This document shows positions 1 through 8,000 of a DNA stretch of 36,705 nt, piece by piece (within the stretch, counting starts at the first letter, position 1; every line of letters starts with the position of its first letter). The notes below the pieces were generated by a model, which worked only from the letters and a program-made list of their open reading frames with translations, had not been told where the DNA came from and made no database searches. The position numbers and the translations under genes were made by a program. The DNA is from Luminiphilus sp. (GTDB lineage Bacteria > Pseudomonadota > Gammaproteobacteria > Pseudomonadales > Halieaceae), in NCBI GenBank assembly GCA_029253705.1, contig JAQWYY010000050.1, forward strand, positions 1-36,705. Reading direction: 5' to 3'.

Positions 1-156
1 TACATGTGGGCTAACTTCTTTGCCTCTGACAGTGAGCGCGATGCCATTTACTCAGCCTACGGGGCCTCTGAGCATTCGAGTCAGGAACAAGTGGATGCGA
101 GCTGTGCCGATCCAGCAAGCTTTGATACAAGGATTATCTTCACAGCCGGCGCATAG
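1..156 (+). CDS. 3' end of an unrecognised gene (partial)
   Basis: Frame 1 is open from the window edge to a TAG at 154-156 and encodes the last 51 residues of a protein that begins outside the window. The tail is polar and acidic (ASDSERDAIYSAYGASEHSS region) with one Cys and ends FTAGA. I do not recognise a family. A strong intrinsic terminator begins 10 bases after the stop, which supports this frame as the real gene end. A longer ATG-started frame over the same bases (20-247) runs straight through that terminator and is less likely. Confidence 0.55.
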   Translation, partial: YMWANFFASDSERDAIYSAYGASEHSSQEQVDASCADPASFDTRIIFTAGA

Positions 157-166
157 TTGGCAACGC

Positions 167-196
167 AAAAAACCCCACCTCAGTGTGGGGTTTTTT
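167..196 (+). terminator. Rho-independent terminator
   Basis: Six A, then CCCCAC, loop CTCAGT, GTGGGG, then six T: a perfect GC stem extended by A/T pairing and followed by a T run. It ends the partial upstream gene and, being symmetrical, could also work on the opposite strand. Confidence 0.9.
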
Positions 197-305
197 ATGC
201 CTGTTACTATCTGGAAACAGCGCCTTATCAGCCGCGGCTTCAGCTAGCCTGGTGGCCATACCCTGTCAGATGTTTTCTGGAGTCACCGCCTAATTTGAGT
301 AGCTA

Positions 306-959
306 ATGTGTAACGATAAAAAAATTAAGCTTGATGACGCATATTCTCTGAAAACTCCAGCGGACAATGTTGCGTTATATCGCAAGTGGGCCGAAACCTA
401 TGACACTGAATTCGCCAAGGATCGTGGCTACGAGTATCCCCAACAGATAGCGGACATTTTCAGCCTTCATTCAAATGCTTATGACACCCCTGTACTAGAT
501 GTGGGTTCGGGGACAGGGTTAGTCGCATTAACTATGCGGGAGCACCCCAACATCGACTCGCAGCTCGTCATCGACGGGGTCGATATCTCACCCGAGATGT
601 TAGAAGTCAGCAAGCAAAAACGCCTTTATCGCCAGCTATTTGAGGCAGACTTAACCCAGTCGGTTGATCTACCTAAAAATCACTACCGAGCCGTCGTCAG
701 TGCAGGCACTTTTACCCATGGTCATGTTGGACCTGAGGCGCTGAAAAAACTCTTACCACTGTGCTGCTCAACTGCACTATTCGTCATAGGAATTAATGGC
801 ACGGCTTTTGACAGGTACCACTTCGGCTCTCACCTCGCTGCCTTGCAAGCAGACGGGCTTATCACGCCCATTAAATTTATGCGGGTGAAGTACTATGCCA
901 ATGCCGACGATGACCACGGAGCAGACCAGGGGTTCGCCGTTATATTCAGAAAAGCTTAA
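306..959 (+). CDS. Class I SAM-dependent methyltransferase
   Basis: The 217-residue protein is a cytoplasmic Rossmann-fold methyltransferase. Motif I is clear near residue 62 (VLDVGSGTGLVA), followed by an acidic strand (GVDISPEML) that would bind the SAM ribose. The N-terminal stretch, with AYSLKTPADNVALYRKWAET and YD, is typical of the small methyltransferases annotated as Williams-Beuren-like or UbiE/COQ5-like. The substrate cannot be told. The gene stands alone: a strong terminator lies upstream and the next gene, on the other strand, converges on it. The ribosome binding site is weak (GAG about 8 bases before the ATG). Confidence 0.8.
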   Translation: MCNDKKIKLDDAYSLKTPADNVALYRKWAETYDTEFAKDRGYEYPQQIADIFSLHSNAYDTPVLDVGSGTGLVALTMREHPNIDSQLVIDGVDISPEMLEVSKQKRLYRQLFEADLTQSVDLPKNHYRAVVSAGTFTHGHVGPEALKKLLPLCCSTALFVIGINGTAFDRYHFGSHLAALQADGLITPIKFMRVKYYANADDDHGADQGFAVIFRKA

Positions 960-1102
960 TCTGTTCACGTAAGGCACACCGCGGTTTTCGCGAGTCCTCG
1001 CCTATGCCATCGTTTATACTTCGATAGGGGTCATTATCCCAAGCCCACAGACACCGTTTGCCGAGAGGCTCATTGCAATCATTGGAAGTAGCTGAAGCTC
1101 AG

Positions 1103-2656
1103 TCAGACCTTGGAAACCAATAATTCCTTGAGCACAAACTTTTGCACTTTGCCCGCTGGGTTTCGCGGCAGCTCATCAACAACATGTAGCTCTCGAGGTT
1201 GTTTATAACGCGCCAACTTTCCTGAAAGAAAGTCACTCACACACGCGATAGAAATACCAGCGGACTTATCAACAACGGCTACAGCGACCACTTTCTCGCC
1301 CCACTTATCATCGGGGAGTCCCACCACAGCGACCTCCTTGACGCCGGGAAGAGCCACTAACACCCCCTCCACCTCTGCCGGATAAACGTTCTCTCCACCC
1401 GAGATAATCATGTCTTTCTTTCTATCACAAATAAAAAGATAGCCGTCATTATCTAGATAACCTATGTCACCCGTCAGGAACCGACCTTTACTATCAAATG
1501 CTGCACGAGTCGCCTCCTCAAGGCCCCAATAACCGGCAGTTACATTGGGGCCTGACACACAAATTTCACCACGCGCCATAGCGGGCAGCTCTGCTCCACT
1601 GGCATCAACAATACAAACATCAGTAAACATCAAGGCCTTACCGGCGGAACCCTTTTTCTTAACGGAATCGTCGCTGCTGAGGACGCTGACGTAGGGTGCA
1701 GTTTCCGTTAACCCATAGCCCTGACAAAACTGAACGCCCCTCTTCAAATAGGTCTCGATCAGTGGCAAAGGAACCGGTGCCGCCCCACAGTTAAAGGCTA
1801 TGATTGAGCTGAAGTCTGTTGCCTCGAATGCGCTTTCATAAGTCAACATGTCGAACATGGTGGGCGCACCAAACATTGTAGACACCTGGTACTTTTCAAT
1901 GTCCGCCAAGACCTCCTTAGCATTGAATACTTGATGCAGGACCACATGCACACCACTTACCAGCGATGGATGAGTCGTGACATTCAACCCCCCGATATGA
2001 AACAAGGGCGCACAGGTTAGCGTTGTGCCACGCATGATTTCTTCCATGAATTTAGCGTTAAGTAAATTCCAAAAAATATTCCCGTGGCTTAACAAAGCGC
2101 CCTTAGGGCGACCAGTAGTTCCTGATGTATACATGATCAACGCGGTATCGCTCTCTGACACATGGGCCAGCACAGAGTTTCCCACTGGCACCGTAATTGC
2201 GTCGTGGACCAGAGCGCTATCCAGATCTGTCCAGTTATCACACTTAAACCCGACACTGATAAATTCCCTGCAAGGCAATTCATCAGTGTGGCTAAGGATG
2301 AGGTGTGCGGAGCACTCATCTGCAAATAAAACCGTTAGGCCCGAATCATTGGCGATGTAATTTACCTCTTGAGAGGTCAGCCGATAGTTCAGTGGCACGA
2401 AAATCGCGCCTACCAGGCTACTGGCGTACAACACCTCGAGAAAGCGGGGATGATTTTGTCCCAAATAACCCACTCGATCGCCCGGCTCTATATTTAAAGA
2501 TTTTAGAAAACACGTGACTTTTCGGATGTTTAGCGCCAATTGTTCGAAAGTTTGTGTGGCGCCTTCATACGTGAGGGCTGGAGCCGAAGGGTTCATTTCA
2601 GCCCGGCGCAACACCATATGCCCCATTCCCACAGAGCTTTCACTATTTCGGTTCAT
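1103..2656 (-). CDS. AMP-forming acyl-CoA ligase (class I adenylate-forming enzyme)
   Basis: This 517-residue enzyme should activate a carboxylic acid to its CoA thioester through an acyl-AMP. Adenylation motifs appear in order: the P-loop-like MYTSGTTGRPKG near 175-186, GYGLTE at 313-318, the hinge DRKKDMIISGGENVYP near 411-426, and the C-terminal NPAGK with the catalytic Lys at about 503. Length and motifs fit medium/long-chain or aromatic acid ligases; the acid itself cannot be predicted. An AGGA ribosome binding site precedes the ATG by about 7 bases. It is a separate transcription unit, but its upstream region carries the same 10-base motif as the regulator/reductase promoter, so it probably belongs to the oxidation cluster and takes acids released by it. 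Confidence 0.9.
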   Translation of the reverse strand: MNRNSESSVGMGHMVLRRAEMNPSAPALTYEGATQTFEQLALNIRKVTCFLKSLNIEPGDRVGYLGQNHPRFLEVLYASSLVGAIFVPLNYRLTSQEVNYIANDSGLTVLFADECSAHLILSHTDELPCREFISVGFKCDNWTDLDSALVHDAITVPVGNSVLAHVSESDTALIMYTSGTTGRPKGALLSHGNIFWNLLNAKFMEEIMRGTTLTCAPLFHIGGLNVTTHPSLVSGVHVVLHQVFNAKEVLADIEKYQVSTMFGAPTMFDMLTYESAFEATDFSSIIAFNCGAAPVPLPLIETYLKRGVQFCQGYGLTETAPYVSVLSSDDSVKKKGSAGKALMFTDVCIVDASGAELPAMARGEICVSGPNVTAGYWGLEEATRAAFDSKGRFLTGDIGYLDNDGYLFICDRKKDMIISGGENVYPAEVEGVLVALPGVKEVAVVGLPDDKWGEKVVAVAVVDKSAGISIACVSDFLSGKLARYKQPRELHVVDELPRNPAGKVQKFVLKELLVSKV

Positions 2657-3066
2657 ATCGCGTCCTAAAGATTGTCACCACAGAAACTTATATTCGGCCT
2701 TAAGCCAAGATAATGTCATTTATACATATTTTTTTAAAGATATATTATTTCTTTGACACTTACAGGTCGATACGACTCGAGAAGGAAACTATCAGTAACG
2801 CCATATGAGCATGGGTATTTAATCAGCGCCAAGAAAGCGACAAAGACCAATAACACTGCCAATGTTACGTCTACGCAGTTTTACTCAGCATTGAAGCGCC
2901 CAACGGTGCAAGGGAAGAAGGTTCATGGGCGCGGGGATCGATCCTATAGGATGCGCCACAGCAAGCCGCTTGAAGCAAGCGAATTCTGAATAAAGTAAAA
3001 ATGTGTTCAGGGGTTCAACTGACTGATTAGGAGACCAGAGCTAACCACCCAAGGCTAGCTAAAGCC
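2657..3066. other. Intergenic region between acyl-CoA ligase and DUF1329 gene
   Basis: About 410 bases without a convincing gene. The part next to the ligase (2700-2755) is very AT-rich and holds the shared motif at 2710-2719, so it is the likely ligase promoter. The open frame at 2753-2989 has no ribosome binding site and an unfamilial translation. A short inverted repeat (AAGGCT 3051-3056 / AGCCTT 3063-3068) overlaps the stop of the DUF1329 gene but has no T run. Confidence 0.5.
2710..2719. promoter_or_regulatory. Candidate operator ATAATGTCAT upstream of acyl-CoA ligase
   Basis: The 10-mer ATAATGTCAT is identical to 5781-5790 in the regulator/reductase intergenic region. Here it contains the small palindrome AATG-T-CATT (2712-2720) and lies about 55 bases upstream of the ligase ATG in AT-rich DNA. 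Assignment to the tandem-MarR regulator is inference. Confidence 0.45.
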
Positions 3067-4461
3067 TTAGTTGCCAAGACGTCGCAAAGCGCCCTTGGTC
3101 AAAAACCGATCGTAGGCATCTGGAATATTGGCCTGTGAGCGATAGCCGCCAACCACTTCCTTGACCTGTTCGAGTCGGGTTACGCGATTAGTTTGCACAT
3201 CGTGGGCATGAACTCTAGTCCATGACCAGTAAGGGTGGTCACCATCCATCACGCGGGATTTACCGTTATCGTAGAGGGAGAATGCGCCGTCGAAAGATCG
3301 ATAGATTTTTCCCTGTCGATCGAAGCTCACCATACTAACGGGTAGCATCGTGCGGGCATCGAAAGCGACACGCTTTTTCCCGACGGGCGCTCTGGGATAA
3401 CCCGTGGGCTCTGCCTCCACTACCAACACTTCTGGAATAAGCTCTACCGAAGTATTCCAAAAAGTCTCTCCGTGTTGTCCGCCATGAACATGGCCCTCCC
3501 AATTGGCAGAGTCAGATTGCCAACCACTGTTGATAGCGGCAAGCATCGGGCCTCGGTTCACCAGTCGAAAATTTCCCCAGGTCAAGAAGGGATCCCCTGC
3601 AGCCCACGCATCTGACATATAAATGGTGGAACCTGGAATCATGGGTTCAAATCGCTGATTTGTAGGAAATCGCCTAACCCGCTTGAAGGCAGGCAAATAA
3701 CCATACAGCTCGGGATAACGATTTTGATCATAGGGCCATATGTTCAAGTATGAGGTACCGCGCGAGTCACTGGGCGTTAAAAAAAAGACCGACTGAAATC
3801 TCAGCTTGTCTTCATGGCCCTTCATGTATGGCTTGGGATCTAACACGATACGCCCAGTTGCGTTCATCTCGACCCAGCAAGACTGATACTCATAAGCGAC
3901 CTTACCGTTAGGATCGAGGTCGTACTCTTTCACCGCATACAAGGAGACATCATGGCGCCCCCAGCTCAGCGTAGCCCCTGCAAAAACCTCAGCCGCTGAT
4001 TGCGGGTCAGGAAATGGATTGCCGCCTATCCAAGGACTACCCTCATCGGTCACGACATTGCCGTCTTTAGCAAATCGTGCACGACCCTGATTTTTCAGCG
4101 TCGCCTCAATATATTCCCAGGGGCTAAGGCGGTATAAGTCGGTCGTAGCGGGAACGACGTCCAGCTTTCTTCCCATCTCGGAGACTTGCAAAAACTGAAT
4201 AGGATCTAGCAGTTCTTGAACGTAATGAACATTACTCGCGTCGATGACATCACCTTCGGAAATTCTTCCCTTGGTGTAACCTGTTAGAGAACTTAGTTCG
4301 TCAGGATAGACCCCTTCAGTAGAGCCTCGAGCTGCTAATGCAGACCAAAGGGGACACAGGACACCGGTAGTTAATGTTCCTGAAGCCATTTCTTTGAGGA
4401 AATGGCGTCGAGAAAAATTGTGATCAAATCTTTTGATGTGCAATTTGTTTCTCTCAGTCAT
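3067..4461 (-). CDS. Tat-exported DUF1329 protein, copy 1
   Basis: The 464-residue protein begins with a twin-arginine signal (SRRHFLKEM) and a hydrophobic stretch ending near SALAAR, so it is predicted to be exported folded to the periplasm. The body matches DUF1329, a family often annotated as LolB-like, with landmarks WIGGNPFPD, TLSWGRHD, RRFPTNQRFEP and GYPRAPVGKKRV. It closely resembles the DUF1329 protein encoded at 14694-16067. It follows the ferredoxin reductase by 60 bases and is probably co-transcribed with it. The start is uncertain: the ATG at 4461 lacks a clear ribosome binding site, while a TTG at 4443 has GAGAG upstream and matches the N-terminus of the paralogue. The molecular role is unknown; the family is found with RND and DUF1302 genes in catabolic loci. 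Confidence 0.85.
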   Translation of the reverse strand: MTERNKLHIKRFDHNFSRRHFLKEMASGTLTTGVLCPLWSALAARGSTEGVYPDELSSLTGYTKGRISEGDVIDASNVHYVQELLDPIQFLQVSEMGRKLDVVPATTDLYRLSPWEYIEATLKNQGRARFAKDGNVVTDEGSPWIGGNPFPDPQSAAEVFAGATLSWGRHDVSLYAVKEYDLDPNGKVAYEYQSCWVEMNATGRIVLDPKPYMKGHEDKLRFQSVFFLTPSDSRGTSYLNIWPYDQNRYPELYGYLPAFKRVRRFPTNQRFEPMIPGSTIYMSDAWAAGDPFLTWGNFRLVNRGPMLAAINSGWQSDSANWEGHVHGGQHGETFWNTSVELIPEVLVVEAEPTGYPRAPVGKKRVAFDARTMLPVSMVSFDRQGKIYRSFDGAFSLYDNGKSRVMDGDHPYWSWTRVHAHDVQTNRVTRLEQVKEVVGGYRSQANIPDAYDRFLTKGALRRLGN

Positions 4462-4521
4462 CGGCAACCGCAATCAATCAAAGTCGCGCGTGCTTTGCCA
4501 TAGAGTGGCCGTAGCGCCGTG

Positions 4522-5727
4522 TCATACAAGCAATGATTTTAAATCGACAGAAGAATCGGCTAACTTTTCCGCATCGACCTCAGTGCCATAAAGGCGCTTA
4601 CCCACCATAAAAGCTCGGGGAAAATTAATTGCCTCAACGGCCACAAGCCGATTTTCGTGTAAGTAAAAGGTCGCAAACTCATGCTCTTCCTGGCTACCTC
4701 GACATACGCTGTCAGTACCATCAGCCGAAAAACCAACTGCTTGAAGTTTGCTTGAAAATTGATCGCTCCAGAACCAAGGAATAGAGCGGTAACACTTTTC
4801 TTCACCCAACATATTTACGGCCGCAACTTTGGCCTGATCCGTAGCATTAGGCGCAGATTCAAGCCGCAGCCGCCGCTTTAAATAATAATTAGGATGATTG
4901 GTGCAATCCCCTGCTGCATAAATATTGGCTACCGACGTTCTACATTGCTCGTCGACTAAGATCCCATTGCTGCATTCAACACCGGCTGTCTCAGCAAGCT
5001 CGGTATTAGGAATTGCACCAATTCCCACTAGAATTAAATCAGCCTCAATCACACCATTGCGACAAAAAATACGCTCAGCACGGCCCTCACCCTCAATGCT
5101 GAGTATCTCAGCATTGCACCGAACGTCTACGCCCTGAGAGCGATGTAAATTTTCAAAATAATGACTCATAGCCTCTGTAGTGACGCGTTTCAGGAGTCGG
5201 TCTGCTGACTCAAGCACCGTAACCTCTAATCCAGCTTTCGTGGCCACTGAAGCAAATTCAAGTCCAACGTAACCGCCACCAATAAGGCAGACTCGTTTAG
5301 CCGTTGCCATAGCGCCCTTGAGCTTCTCAACATCGGCTATGGTTCTCAGGTAATACACCCCTGGTAACTCAGCACCTGGAATTGGGAGCTTCCGCGGTCG
5401 CGCACCGGTCGTAAATAGCAGCCGGTCGAACTTTATTTCACAATCTTCATTTGTTTGAGCGATCCCTGCCTTGGGATCAATCGTTGCAATGGTAGTTTCC
5501 TTCAAAAGCTCAATTTGCTGCTCCTCATATACAATTTCAGGCCTCACCATCAAACTGTCGTAGGCAAGCGCACCTGACAGGTAGCCCTTCGACAGTGGCG
5601 GACGTTCGTAAGGCGCATGGGGTTCGGAACCTGCCAATTTAATATTGCCGTCGTACCCCGAAGCGCGTAATTGCAGCGCGGCAGTACCGCCAGCCTGGCC
5701 CGCCCCTACGATTAACACACCTGACAT
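4522..5727 (-). CDS. Ferredoxin reductase, rhodocoxin/putidaredoxin reductase type
   Basis: The 401-residue FAD enzyme passes electrons from NAD(P)H to a 2Fe-2S ferredoxin. The N-terminal FAD site GAGQAG is at residues 8-13, the NAD(P)H site GGGYVG near 150-155, and the second FAD motif IYAAGDC near 269-275. Length and layout match the oxygenase-coupled reductases (BphA4/CamA type). It is the natural partner of the adrenodoxin-type ferredoxin at 7162-7476 and the P450 at 9636-10883, giving a complete class I P450 chain, although it is encoded in a separate unit divergent from the regulator. A GGAGAAGG ribosome binding site lies just before the ATG. Confidence 0.93.
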   Translation of the reverse strand: MSGVLIVGAGQAGGTAALQLRASGYDGNIKLAGSEPHAPYERPPLSKGYLSGALAYDSLMVRPEIVYEEQQIELLKETTIATIDPKAGIAQTNEDCEIKFDRLLFTTGARPRKLPIPGAELPGVYYLRTIADVEKLKGAMATAKRVCLIGGGYVGLEFASVATKAGLEVTVLESADRLLKRVTTEAMSHYFENLHRSQGVDVRCNAEILSIEGEGRAERIFCRNGVIEADLILVGIGAIPNTELAETAGVECSNGILVDEQCRTSVANIYAAGDCTNHPNYYLKRRLRLESAPNATDQAKVAAVNMLGEEKCYRSIPWFWSDQFSSKLQAVGFSADGTDSVCRGSQEEHEFATFYLHENRLVAVEAINFPRAFMVGKRLYGTEVDAEKLADSSVDLKSLLV

Positions 5728-5772
5728 TTTCCTTCTCCCAAATCCGCCTTGCGTATGGAATTTCTCCGTGAT

Positions 5773-5801
5773 TTGGAATCATAATGTCATAATGATATTA
5801 T
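5773..5801 (+). promoter_or_regulatory. Candidate promoter of the tandem-MarR regulator
   Basis: TTGGAA (5773-5778) and TATTAT (5796-5801) are separated by 17 bases and point toward the regulator at 5888. The motif ATAATGTCAT lies inside the spacer. Assignment is by eye. Confidence 0.4.
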
Positions 5802-5807
5802 CTACAA
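5778..5807 (-). promoter_or_regulatory. Candidate promoter of ferredoxin reductase-DUF1329 unit
   Basis: On the minus strand TTGTAG (5807-5802) and TATGAT (5783-5778) are spaced by 18 bases and lead into the reductase start at 5727. It overlaps the divergent regulator promoter, and the motif at 5781-5790 covers part of its -10 element, so one bound protein could control both directions. Confidence 0.35.
5781..5790. promoter_or_regulatory. Candidate operator ATAATGTCAT in divergent promoter
   Basis: Exact 10-base copy of 2710-2719. It is positioned between the -35 and -10 elements proposed for the regulator and over the -10 proposed for the reductase, a typical place for a repressor or autoregulator. 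Confidence 0.45.
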
Positions 5808-5823
5808 AAGACATATTTTGAGT

Positions 5824-5835
5824 AATGATGTCATT
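5824..5835. promoter_or_regulatory. Second candidate operator, palindrome AATGATGTCATT
   Basis: Inverted repeat AATGA-TG-TCATT. It shares ATGTCAT with the site at 5781-5790, with the two 7-mers 44 bases apart (close to four helical turns). It lies in the presumed leader of the regulator gene. Confidence 0.4.
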
Positions 5836-5887
5836 CAAATTCGTATAGCTCTGTGCGACCATTGCGCAATCCAGTTGGTTTAAAGAT

Positions 5888-7015
5888 ATGTCCAAAACAC
5901 AAGCCTCTTACAACGCACACGTAAAGTCTGTAAACAGAGAGCACGCGGCTCGCCACCTTCTCGAGCTTCTGTATCGGGTGCATTATGTAGTCGGCATGAA
6001 AGTGCAAGACACTCTAAGAACGAGTGATGGCCTAGACCGTCATCAGACGGCAGTACTGTGGATTATTCGTTCCGAGGGTACCGACGGCAGATCTATTCCC
6101 AGAAAGTACGTCGAAAAGCAGCTGACTAGCTGGTATGACATCAGCAGTAGCGCTATTTCTAAAGCCATCCGTGGGCTCGCCTCTAAAGACATTGGGTTTC
6201 TTAATATTACGGAGAGCCCCAACTCGGGTAGAGAAAAGCTGATTGAGCTAACGCCGGCTGGCGTGTCCTTTATGCAAAAAATGACTCGCAACGGATCAGC
6301 AATGTGCGAGTGGTATTTGGATAACATGTCCCTGTGGGAGTCAGAAGTTGATGTCTGCCTTTTCATTTACACAAAAATTACTGCACTGTTTGGAAAAATG
6401 ATCGACGCAGAGCGGCGCGACGCTGGCGAGGCAGTTGCCTACGCGGCGCCACAAGAATCGGTGCTCCATCACCCTCTCACTCATGTCATCACAGACAAGA
6501 GCTATACATGGGATGAAATACCCACGGTCCCACGAGAGTATGTCCCGCTGATGCAGCTCAATATTTTTTTTCCAATCCACTATAAAGCAGGAAACAAACT
6601 GGAGCTGGTGATGCGCAGTGGCACTGGATTAAGCCGGCAGCAAATCATTATTCTTCTGTTGATGTTCGGCGAAGGGGAAAACCATTCAAAAATGGCGCGC
6701 AAGCGCATTGAAGCCGCGTTAAGTAGCTGGTTGGAACTGACGAGTAGTTCAGTCTCGAAGGCGATCCGCTCACTTACCACTCGCGAGGTTGGTTTGTTAA
6801 CGATTGATGAAAGCCCTGAATCAGGTCGAGAAAAAACCGTTCAACTGACCCCTAAGGGCAGGAAGTTTGTTTCTAAACTGGTCGAAAGTGGCGTTAGTTA
6901 CCTACAGACACTGGTAGATCAACTGGGTGATGACGAACTGGATATGGTCGTCCACATTTTTGCAAGAACAACCGCTATTTTTGAAAGCTATCCAGGACCC
7001 TTTAGGGTCGGCTGA
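5888..7015 (+). CDS. Tandem-duplicated MarR-like transcriptional regulator
   Basis: The 375-residue protein holds two copies of a winged-helix MarR-like domain, roughly residues 22-170 and 220-368, joined by a linker of about 50 residues. The copies align clearly: DISSSAISKAIRGLASK (84-100) with ELTSSSVSKAIRSLTTR (283-299), then ESPNSGREKLIELTPAG (109-125) with ESPESGREKTVQLTPKG (308-324). These regions cover the expected recognition helix and wing. Ordinary MarR proteins are about 140-180 residues and dimerise; this chain may act as a built-in dimer. It is divergent from the ferredoxin reductase and lies between the two arms of the oxidation cluster, so it is the likely local regulator. Ligand and sign of control are unknown. 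Confidence 0.8.
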   Translation: MSKTQASYNAHVKSVNREHAARHLLELLYRVHYVVGMKVQDTLRTSDGLDRHQTAVLWIIRSEGTDGRSIPRKYVEKQLTSWYDISSSAISKAIRGLASKDIGFLNITESPNSGREKLIELTPAGVSFMQKMTRNGSAMCEWYLDNMSLWESEVDVCLFIYTKITALFGKMIDAERRDAGEAVAYAAPQESVLHHPLTHVITDKSYTWDEIPTVPREYVPLMQLNIFFPIHYKAGNKLELVMRSGTGLSRQQIIILLLMFGEGENHSKMARKRIEAALSSWLELTSSSVSKAIRSLTTREVGLLTIDESPESGREKTVQLTPKGRKFVSKLVESGVSYLQTLVDQLGDDELDMVVHIFARTTAIFESYPGPFRVG

Positions 7016-7035
7016 GTAGCCGACAAAACGCTCGC

Positions 7036-7052
7036 TGGGGCACCTCTCCCCA
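7036..7052. terminator. Weak hairpin between convergent regulator and ferredoxin genes
   Basis: TGGGG, 7-base loop, CCCCA, sitting between two converging genes. Read on the minus strand it is followed after seven bases by a short T run (GCGAGCGTTTT). It could end the nine-gene operon, but the stem is only 5 base pairs. Confidence 0.3.
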
Positions 7053-7161
7053 CCCCTCCAACGTTACCGCTACTACGATACCAGTATTCTGTAGCTGGGG
7101 ACTGCAAAGGTAGACTTTCGCGAGTTACTTGAATCGTCAAATCAAAGCACCATACCAGCGC

Positions 7162-7476
7162 TCAGAAACCCTCCTCTGGCGCCACAGTAACTTTCATACC
7201 CTCCATTGCTTCAGTCACAATCAGCTGACAGGACAGCCGGCTGTCTTCTTGAGCGAACTTCAAAAACTCAATGACCTCAGCTTCGTCATCACTGGGAGGG
7301 GGAAGGTCAGAGACCCACGCCGCTCCAATAAACAGATGACAAGTTGCACAAGAACAAGAACCGCTGCAAGTTGCGTCCACAAGGTCATGGGTTCGCAGGG
7401 AAAGCATCAGAGACTCACCAACCGCTGCCTCAACTGTGTGCTCCTCGCCCTTTCTATCTGTAACTAATAGTTTCAT
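7162..7476 (-). CDS. 2Fe-2S ferredoxin, adrenodoxin/putidaredoxin type
   Basis: The 104-residue electron carrier has the adrenodoxin pattern C37-x5-C43-x2-C46 and a fourth Cys at 83 (LSCQ), with one extra Cys at 41. It should shuttle electrons from the ferredoxin reductase (4522-5727) to the P450 encoded in the same operon. The ATG at 7476 was chosen because GGAAG lies 8 bases upstream and the protein then starts MKLLVTD as in the family; a longer frame starting at 7560 overlaps the DUF3237 gene and adds a non-family extension. It is the last gene of the operon, 40 bases after DUF3237. Confidence 0.93.
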   Translation of the reverse strand: MKLLVTDRKGEEHTVEAAVGESLMLSLRTHDLVDATCSGSCSCATCHLFIGAAWVSDLPPPSDDEAEVIEFLKFAQEDSRLSCQLIVTEAMEGMKVTVAPEEGF

Positions 7477-7516
7477 ACCACATGCTTCCAATTCGGGTGC
7501 CGAAAAACGGCAATAA

Positions 7517-7972
7517 TTAGAGTATTTCGTAAACGTCGTAGCCCAGCTTACCGCCGCCAAATCTGGTCATCTTACCGACGGCCATTATGTCATTTAACCA
7601 AGCAAATTTTTCGGAGCTTGTCTCAAAATTTGGCGCAGAGCGCAAATAAAGATCCTCTCCAGTCAACACCTCGCCAGCTGCCGAACGGGCGGCAAGTTCC
7701 TCAGTCATTCTAACTACCCCCCCGTAGTAACAGTAAATAGTGTCACCCTCCTCAGTTTTCATGGCAAGGCGAGCATCAATTTTCCAGTTGCCATTGTCCT
7801 GAATCCTTGCCCAATCTCCGCTGGGGCCGATCATGTCACCACGCATCAACGGTCCTTCAAAGCTGCCGCCGGTAACGTTAATCACCACCAAACCGGGCGT
7901 CGCTACGACAGGCGGCTCGAAGCTAATATCAATGCTCATTAGAAATCGGCTATCTATTCCAGATCCAGACAT
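7517..7972 (-). CDS. DUF3237 family protein
   Basis: The 151-residue protein matches DUF3237 (UPF0311) in its core: SFEGP near the N-terminus, GPSGDWARIQDNGNW, DARLAMKTEEGDTIY, YYGGVVRM, and a C-terminal FETSSEKFAWLNDIMAVGK. It has no signal peptide and is predicted cytoplasmic. The biochemical role of the family is not established as far as I know. It lies 28 bases after the Baeyer-Villiger enzyme and 40 before the ferredoxin, with a strong GAGGAG ribosome binding site, so it is probably made with them and may act on an intermediate of the pathway; that is inference. Confidence 0.85.
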   Translation of the reverse strand: MSGSGIDSRFLMSIDISFEPPVVATPGLVVINVTGGSFEGPLMRGDMIGPSGDWARIQDNGNWKIDARLAMKTEEGDTIYCYYGGVVRMTEELAARSAAGEVLTGEDLYLRSAPNFETSSEKFAWLNDIMAVGKMTRFGGGKLGYDVYEIL

Positions 7973-8000
7973 ATTTAAAACTCCTCAAATAACTGGTTAT

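Noticed and set aside
20-247. 75-residue open frame at the left edge
   Set aside because: It runs through the strong terminator at 167-196 and overlaps the frame-1 gene end that stops just before that terminator.
1065-1080. Possible attachment-site remnant matching the tRNA-Cys end (GAGGCTC)
   Set aside because: Only 7 bases match the tRNA end, which is not above chance; no integrase is present.
2753-2989. 78-residue open frame in the gap before the DUF1329 gene
   Set aside because: No ribosome binding site and no family-like sequence; it lies partly in an AT-rich promoter region.
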